This document shows, one piece after another, positions 58,109 through 64,000 of a stretch of 64,000 nucleotides of DNA (within the stretch, counting starts at the first letter, position 1; every line of letters begins with the position of its first letter). This DNA is from Corynebacterium frankenforstense DSM 45800 (GTDB lineage: Bacteria > Actinomycetota > Actinomycetes > Mycobacteriales > Mycobacteriaceae): assembly GCF_001941485.1 (NCBI RefSeq), contig NZ_CP009247.1, forward strand, positions 2,418,001-2,482,000, read 5' to 3'. Position numbers and translations under genes: made by a program. The notes below the pieces were generated by a model. It ran no database searches. It had not been told where the DNA came from and saw only the letters and a program-made list of their open reading frames with translations.

Positions 58109-60123
58109 CGGAAGATCCTCCCCCAGGCGGTGCGGCTGGTCAGCTCGGGCGCGGCGGCGCGGTACTGGGCGCGCAGGCGGTCGAAGTTCTCGCGCAGCTC
58201 CCGGTGCAGCGCGAAGGTCTCCTTGACCAGCTTCTTGGCCAGGTCGCGGTCGCGCTTGCGGAAGACGACGTTCTTGCCGTCGGCGGTGGTCACCGTGGCG
58301 CCGTCGACGCGCGAGAGGGAGAACCAGCGGGCCTCGTCCTTGGCGAGATTGAGCTGGGGCACCTCGTGGGCGGCCGGGTCGGCGGGCTTGAGCGAGTGGG
58401 CCACGCCCTTGAGCAGCCACGGGATCTTCTTGATCTTGGCCAGGCGCCCGCCGATGTTCTGGGTGGGCACGCCGGGCGCGCCGGTGGCGCGCGGCAGGGC
58501 GGAGGCGGCCGGCAGCTTCTGGGCGTCCGGGTACTCCGAGCGGATCTTGTTGATGCGCGGCAGGGAGGACTCGAGGATGTCGAAGAGCCGGTCCGGGCCG
58601 GCCAGGAAGTCGCGCATGGCCTCCAGCTGGATGGCCAGCGTCGAGTACTCCAGGCACATGGCGTGCTTGAAGGTGGTCTTGCGCAGCGAGCGGATGATGC
58701 CGTCGACTCCGCCGTCGTGGTGCAGGGCGGCGACGATCAGGCGGTTGCGCAGGTGGAAGTAGGCCTGCCAGTCGATCGCGTCGTCCTTGTCGGCCCAGGA
58801 CATGTGCCAGATGGCCACGCCGGGCCAGGTGGCGGTCTCGAAGCCGCGCCGGGCGGCGCGCAGCGAGTACTCGGTGTCGTCCCACTTGATGAACAGCGGC
58901 AGCGGCTGGCCGGTGGTCTCCGCGACGACGCGCGGGAACAGGCACATCCACCAGCCGTTGTAGTCGACCTCGATGCGGCGGTGCAGGTCGCGCGAGTTCG
59001 GCACCTCGGGGCGGTCGCCCGGCTTGCCGAGGTCGTTCATCGGGTTGCGGGAGAAGTCGTGGTCGTAGTGGACGTGCGGGGCCGGGCCCCACATGAAGTC
59101 GCCGCGGTTGACCACCTCGCCCATGGTGCGCAGCTCGGCGCGGTTGAGCAGATTGAGCATCTGCCCGCCGATGATGGTCGGGCGCGCGGAGTAGCGGGCG
59201 ACCTGGACGGCGCGCAGGATCGAGTCCGGCTCGATGGCGATGTCGTCGTCCATGTAGAGGATGTAGGGGCTGCCGTGGTCGGCCTCGCCCTCGCCGTCGA
59301 CGCCGCCGAGGGCCTCGAACATGATGCGCGAATAGCCGCCGGAGCCGCCCAGGTTGCCCTGGCGGAACTCGTGGAAGCGCTCGCCGAAGTGGGCGGTGAT
59401 CTCCGCGTAGCCGGGCTCGTCGGCCGGGTGACGGTCGCCCTGGTCGGGCATGAGCACCGCGTCGATGATCTCGTCGACCTCGGGGTCGGCGGCCAGGGCC
59501 TCGAGGGCGGCCACCGCGTCGGTCGGGCGGTTGAAGGTCGGGATGCCGACGGTCACGCGGCGCTCGAAGGGGCCGACCTGGGTGCCGTCGGGCATGGTCT
59601 GCGGGCCGGGGGCGACCGGGGCGTACCAACCGCCGTCGGAGAGGGTGACCTCCGTCTCCGCGGTGACGTCGAACCAGTACCAGCCGCCGTCCTCGAAGGG
59701 CGCGAGCGTGAGCTCGAAGGCGGCGGTGCCGTCGGTGACCACGGCGGCGTCGACGGCGATGCGCCCGCCGTCGGGCCGCGAGCGGTAGACGTCGATGCGC
59801 GCGGTGCCGGCGACCTCGAGCTTGAGGATCACGCTGTCGAGCTGGGAGTAGCGGCGCCAGTAGGAGGCCGGGAAGGCGTTGAAGTAGGTCTCGAAGCTGA
59901 GCTCGTCGCCGGCCGGGACGGTCACGGAGAGGCGGTCGGGGAAGCGCACCCGCCCGCCCGAGGAGTCGGTCTCCATCAGGTAGAGGGTGCGCACGTCGCC
60001 GGGCTCGCCGAGCCGCGGCAGCAGGAGGCGCTGCAGCTTTTCGACGGCGCGGCCGACGGCCTGAGCCGCGGCCTCGGTGGCGCGGTCGGCCGACTGCGGG
60101 GTGCTGGAAGCGGATTCGCTCAC
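58105..60123 (-). CDS. glfT2: Galactofuranosyltransferase GlfT2
   Basis: GlfT2 elongates the galactan of arabinogalactan with alternating beta-(1->5)/(1->6) galactofuranose from UDP-Galf. The 672-residue protein has an N-terminal beta domain, a GT-A core with RVTVGIPTFNRPTDAV and the metal-binding YILYMDDDIAIEPDS (DDD), and a C-terminal helical domain, all collinear with Rv3808c. The catalytic base region KWDDTEYSLRAARRG is present. GTG 60123 is the start. It is the first gene of the glfT2-pap2-ubiA-aftB chain. Confidence 0.95.
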   Translation of the reverse strand: MSESASSTPQSADRATEAAAQAVGRAVEKLQRLLLPRLGEPGDVRTLYLMETDSSGGRVRFPDRLSVTVPAGDELSFETYFNAFPASYWRRYSQLDSVILKLEVAGTARIDVYRSRPDGGRIAVDAAVVTDGTAAFELTLAPFEDGGWYWFDVTAETEVTLSDGGWYAPVAPGPQTMPDGTQVGPFERRVTVGIPTFNRPTDAVAALEALAADPEVDEIIDAVLMPDQGDRHPADEPGYAEITAHFGERFHEFRQGNLGGSGGYSRIMFEALGGVDGEGEADHGSPYILYMDDDIAIEPDSILRAVQVARYSARPTIIGGQMLNLLNRAELRTMGEVVNRGDFMWGPAPHVHYDHDFSRNPMNDLGKPGDRPEVPNSRDLHRRIEVDYNGWWMCLFPRVVAETTGQPLPLFIKWDDTEYSLRAARRGFETATWPGVAIWHMSWADKDDAIDWQAYFHLRNRLIVAALHHDGGVDGIIRSLRKTTFKHAMCLEYSTLAIQLEAMRDFLAGPDRLFDILESSLPRINKIRSEYPDAQKLPAASALPRATGAPGVPTQNIGGRLAKIKKIPWLLKGVAHSLKPADPAAHEVPQLNLAKDEARWFSLSRVDGATVTTADGKNVVFRKRDRDLAKKLVKETFALHRELRENFDRLRAQYRAAAPELTSRTAWGRIFR

Positions 60124-60248
60124 GGTGCTCAGTCTCGCCTTTCGGGTCGGGGGTCGGCGGGCGCGGGTGGGACGGGCGACCCTTCCGCGCGGTGTACCTC
60201 GTTAAAGGGTAGCCGCTGGCGCGGCGCGCACCGTCATCAAACACGCCG

Positions 60249-60284
60249 CGACCCCCGGTGCCGCGGTGAGCGGCCCGGGGGTCG
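60249..60284 (-). terminator. Terminator-like hairpin after the 81-residue gene
   Basis: CGACCCCCGG (60249-60258) and CCGGGGGTCG (60275-60284) form a 10-bp perfect stem. A GGGGTCG heptad repeats after it (60277-60299), and a second inverted repeat GTCGAA-GGC-TTCGAC lies at about 60296-60310. The hairpins lie between the glfT2 promoter region and the 3' end of the small gene. Confidence 0.6.
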
Positions 60285-60338
60285 GGGGTCGGGGGTCGAA
60301 GGCTTCGACTTCGCCGGCGGGTGCCGGGGTGCTGCGGA

Positions 60339-60584
60339 TCAGGCCGCGAGGGCCGCGCAGTCGTTCTCGACGGAGTGCAGGACGTGGACGTCGGCCATGC
60401 CGGCACGGTCGGCCAGGCGGGCGACGGCCTCGCGCTCGATGAGCACGGTCCGGAACATCGTCACCGCGTCCTTCTTGGCCTCGACGGTTTCATCCAGCAC
60501 GCGGTCCACGAGCTGCGCGCCGAGGTCGTCGTCGAAGCGGGCGTGCAGGTCCTCTCGGAGGCTGTTGATGAGAGTGTTGGACAT
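60339..60584 (-). CDS. Three-helix-bundle dimerisation-type small protein
   Basis: The 81-residue protein looks all-helical and has no signal peptide. INSLREDLHARFDDDLGAQL, LVDRVLDETVEAKKDAVTM and FRTVLIEREAVARLADRA follow the actinobacterial pattern (LxxRF, then Vxx-DE, then F-VLxER-A--L) of three-helix-bundle dimerisation proteins. ATG 60584 has AAGGAG about 11 nt upstream; the in-frame GTG 60593 is too near that site. The gene has its own terminator and a remarkable upstream cluster of 11-bp-spaced GTTAAC sites. Its role is unknown; a regulatory adaptor is a guess. Confidence 0.7.
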   Translation of the reverse strand: MSNTLINSLREDLHARFDDDLGAQLVDRVLDETVEAKKDAVTMFRTVLIEREAVARLADRAGMADVHVLHSVENDCAALAA

Positions 60585-60631
60585 GTTGGTCACCGCTCCT
60601 TTCGTTGTGGTTAATTCTGCGGTGTTGCTTT

Positions 60632-60801
60632 GTTAACTTACCGTTAACCTAGCGGGTGAAGTCCAGCCGGTCAAGCATTTCCGTCGAACTTCTCCGGAAA
60701 ACTTTCGCTTCCGGCCGGTCACCCGGTGAGAACTTCTCGTTCCCTCTCCGTTAACCTGGTGTTCACTTTAACCGACGGCCATAGGTTAACGCAAGGTTAA
60801 C
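60632..60801 (-). promoter_or_regulatory. Three pairs of GTTAAC sites with 11-bp period
   Basis: GTTAAC starts at 60632 and 60643; GTTAAC at 60750 with GTTCAC at 60761; and GTTAAC at 60785 and 60796. Each pair has exactly 11 bp between starts, one helical turn, the spacing typical of tandem OmpR/PhoB-family response regulator sites such as MtrA or PhoP. Several copies extend to AGGTTAACG. The cluster lies 48-217 bp upstream of the three-helix gene. AGGTTA is also a DtxR half site, so iron control is an alternative. Confidence 0.6.
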
Positions 60802-60912
60802 TTTGCAGGTGAGGTGCGTTCGCCCGTCTCCGCGCCATATGGCTCACGTCACATGCGTCCCGTTCACCCCGGATCACGCCCCCTCCCCCGGCGTCGACCC
60901 CACGAGACGCCG

Positions 60913-60943
60913 AAGGGGCACAGGCCCGCGGCCCGTGCCCCTT
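60913..60943. terminator. Terminator after glf
   Basis: AAGGGGCAC (60913-60921) and GTGCCCCTT (60935-60943) form a 9-bp perfect stem around a GC-rich loop. It lies 86 bp after the glf stop and could also act for transcripts from the other side. Confidence 0.7.
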
Positions 60944-61028
60944 CCCTGTCCCCCTGGGGAACGCCGACAGCGCCCCCGGACCGGCGCCGACGCCCCGTTC
61001 CCCGGGAGGGCGCCGAAGGCGTCCTGCC

Positions 61029-62354
<1,326 letters not shown>

Positions 62355-62505
62355 TCAAGAAAAATCCGTCACACGAGTATCAATCACCACTTTTATCAAC
62401 TACTATCGTCAGCGGTTTCATCTAGCCTCAGCTTTCACAGCTGTACCGGGCCGCGGCGCCGCGCGGGCCCGGAGCACCAGACCCGACCCTCTACCAGGAG
62501 CTTCC

Positions 62506-64000
62506 GTGCATCAACGTCGCCGACTCACCATGAAGAGGCACCGCCCGACACTCGCGGTCGTCTCTTCCGTAGCCCTGCTCGCCGCCGCCGTCTTCGGCGG
62601 CAACCAGGTCCTCAACACCCAGTCCGACGGCTCCGGCCCGGTGGACGTGCTCAACGTCTCCGAGTCCTTCGCCGACGGCGACAACGTCGCCGTCGACGAC
62701 GCCGCCATCAACGCCCAGGGCGGCGAGGGCGAGCGCACCGTCAAGGAGTTCACCCGCGACGAGGAATTCAGCATGTTCGCGCTGACCTGGGAGGGTCCGC
62801 GCGACGTCGCCGCCTACGTGCGCGCCGAGATCGACGGCCAGTGGGGCCCCTGGCACGACCTCGAGCCGATCGGCGAGACCGCCGGCGACAAGCACGGCAC
62901 CGAGCTGATCTACGTCGAGCCGACCCACAAGGTGCAGGTCTCCACCGCCGGCGTCGACCTCCTCGGCGGAGCGGCTGACGGAGCGGCTGACGGAGCGGCT
63001 GGCGCCGCTCCTGGGGAAGAAAATGCGGCCGACGGCGCGGCTGACGCCGCTCCCGAGGGCGACGAGAACGCAGAGAACGCCGAGCCGGAGCAGACCGCGC
63101 CCGCGCGGGACGCCGAGCCCGCCGCGCCCGCGTCGGACGACGCGGCGTCGGAAAGCGACGGGGACGACCGTGACGCCGGCGGCGCGGCGCCGATGCCGGC
63201 GGACTACGCGGGCATCCGCCCGGTCGCCGAGACCGAGGACACCTCGGCCACCGACGCCGAGGACCTCTCGGCCGTCTTCATCGACGGCAACGCGCAGGCG
63301 GGCATCGCCCCGACCGCGGAGACCGACGGCATGCCGAGCATCGTCTCGCGCGGCGGCTGGGGCGCCAACGAGAGCAAGCGCTGCATGAGCCCGCAGATCG
63401 ACGACCACGTCTCGGCGCTGACCATCCACCACACCGCGGGCTCCAACAACTACTCCCGCGCCCAGGCCGCCGCCCAGGTGCGCGGCATCTACAACTACCA
63501 CGCGGTCACCCTGGGATGGTGCGACATCGGATACAACGCGCTGGTGGACAAGTACGGCACCATCTACGAGGGCCGCTACGGCGGACTGACCAAGGCCGTC
63601 CAGGGCGCCCACGCCGGCGGGTTCAACCAGAACACCTGGGGCATCTCGATGATCGGCGACTACACCTCGACCACCCCGCCGGAGGCGACCATCGAGGCCG
63701 TCGGCAAGCTGGCCGGCTGGCGCGCCGCCGTGGCCGGCTTCGACCCCACGGGCCGCTCCACGCACTACTCCGAGGGCACCAGCTACACGAAGTACCCCGC
63801 GGGCACCCCGGTCACCCTGCCGAACATCTTCGCCCACCGCGACGTCGGCCGGACCACCTGCCCGGGCGACGCCGGCTACGCGCAGATGGACCGCATCCGT
63901 CAGCTCGCCAAGGCGCAGTACAGCGCCATCAAGGGCGGGGCGACCGGCGCGGAGCAGTCCACCTCGACGACCACCTCGCCGGGCACCTCGGACCAGACCT
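62506..64000 (+). CDS. Secreted PGRP-type N-acetylmuramoyl-L-alanine amidase (3' end beyond window)
   Basis: The frame from GTG 62506 (AGGAG 5 nt upstream) is open to the window end, 498 codons. It has a signal peptide (LAVVSSVALLAAAVFGGNQV region), an N-terminal beta domain (about 80-150; EFSMFALTWEGP, WGPWHDLEP), an Ala/Asp/Glu-rich linker (about 155-240, with three 12-bp repeats encoding AADG near 62967) and a PGRP/amidase_2 domain: SRGGWGANESKRC, LTIHHTAGSNNY, QGAHAGGFNQNTWG and FAHRDVGRTTCPGD supply the zinc His, His and Cys ligands. A Ser/Thr tail begins. The mycobacterial counterpart beside glf is Rv3811. The enzyme cleaves peptidoglycan amide bonds. Confidence 0.9.
   Translation, partial: MHQRRRLTMKRHRPTLAVVSSVALLAAAVFGGNQVLNTQSDGSGPVDVLNVSESFADGDNVAVDDAAINAQGGEGERTVKEFTRDEEFSMFALTWEGPRDVAAYVRAEIDGQWGPWHDLEPIGETAGDKHGTELIYVEPTHKVQVSTAGVDLLGGAADGAADGAAGAAPGEENAADGAADAAPEGDENAENAEPEQTAPARDAEPAAPASDDAASESDGDDRDAGGAAPMPADYAGIRPVAETEDTSATDAEDLSAVFIDGNAQAGIAPTAETDGMPSIVSRGGWGANESKRCMSPQIDDHVSALTIHHTAGSNNYSRAQAAAQVRGIYNYHAVTLGWCDIGYNALVDKYGTIYEGRYGGLTKAVQGAHAGGFNQNTWGISMIGDYTSTTPPEATIEAVGKLAGWRAAVAGFDPTGRSTHYSEGTSYTKYPAGTPVTLPNIFAHRDVGRTTCPGDAGYAQMDRIRQLAKAQYSAIKGGATGAEQSTSTTTSPGTSDQT

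Larger units (their letters stand above)
60585..61028. other. 444-bp intergenic region between glf and the three-helix gene
   Basis: I see no gene. The part nearer the small gene (60600-60810) is unusually AT-rich and contains the GTTAAC cluster. The part nearer glf is GC-rich with the bidirectional terminator at 60913-60943. Confidence 0.7.

Noticed and set aside
57560..60406. 948-codon minus-strand frame covering glfT2
   Set aside because: Only its last ~182 codons are the PAP2 gene; the rest is a frame shadow of GlfT2.

Overview
The window is high-GC actinobacterial DNA and almost certainly comes from a Corynebacterium chromosome. The reasons are specific: CysI, HmuO, GTP-dependent PEP carboxykinase, Dcd, TrmB and Glf read as close relatives of the C. 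glutamicum/C. diphtheriae proteins; a complete mycolate and arabinogalactan assembly locus is present (CmpL1, AccD3, Pks13, FadD32, mycolyltransferases, AftB, UbiA, PAP2, GlfT2, Glf); and both an McbR-type and a DtxR-type operator can be read. There is no rRNA, CRISPR array, insertion sequence or prophage. One tRNA-Gly is present.

Layout. 1-2.6 kb: the cysI-cysX end of a sulfate-assimilation operon, divergent from a shrunken ferredoxin reductase gene, with McbR sites and a possible cysteine-containing leader between them. 2.6-12.4 kb: a YdiJ-like FAD/Fe-S dehydrogenase, a DUF1707 protein, iron-regulated heme oxygenase, an AlaT-type aminotransferase, a GDPD lipoprotein, and a dcd-ugd-DUF1992 run. 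12.4-18.4 kb: tRNA-Gly, a Q/P-rich membrane protein, a VanW protein, a GH3 lipoprotein, a Usp protein and DUF2613. 18.4-25.5 kb: an envelope GT-C block (AftD, acyltransferase, DUF3068, a second GT-C-like protein). 25.5-33 kb: UshA, GT4, methyltransferase, a small membrane protein, YwiC-like protein and PckG. 33-40.3 kb: two unknown genes, TrmB, NYN protein, CmpL1, a YbhN-like flippase-type protein and DUF3054. 40.3-62.2 kb: the mycolate/arabinogalactan locus on the minus strand. 62.5 kb to the end: a secreted PGRP amidase running off the window.

How the genes work together. FadD32 activates the meromycolate, AccD3 supports carboxylation of the other chain, and Pks13 condenses them. CmpL1 exports trehalose monomycolate, and Cop1 and CmtA transfer mycolates outside the membrane. 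GlfT2 builds galactan from the UDP-galactofuranose made by Glf. UbiA plus the PAP2 phosphatase make decaprenyl-phospho-sugar precursors, and AftB and AftD add arabinose. glfT2-pap2-ubiA-aftB are linked by three successive 4-nt GTGA overlaps.

Most unusual items: a 28-residue amphipathic peptide gene next to accD3 with a perfect 3/4-spaced polar stripe; three 11-bp-periodic GTTAAC pairs upstream of a small three-helix protein gene between glf and glfT2; an Fpr2-like gene that keeps only its two ends; an approximately 290-bp tail-to-tail overlap of aftD with an acyltransferase gene; and a dispersed AT-containing word (GGCGTCGTCAAT) repeated across unrelated genes.
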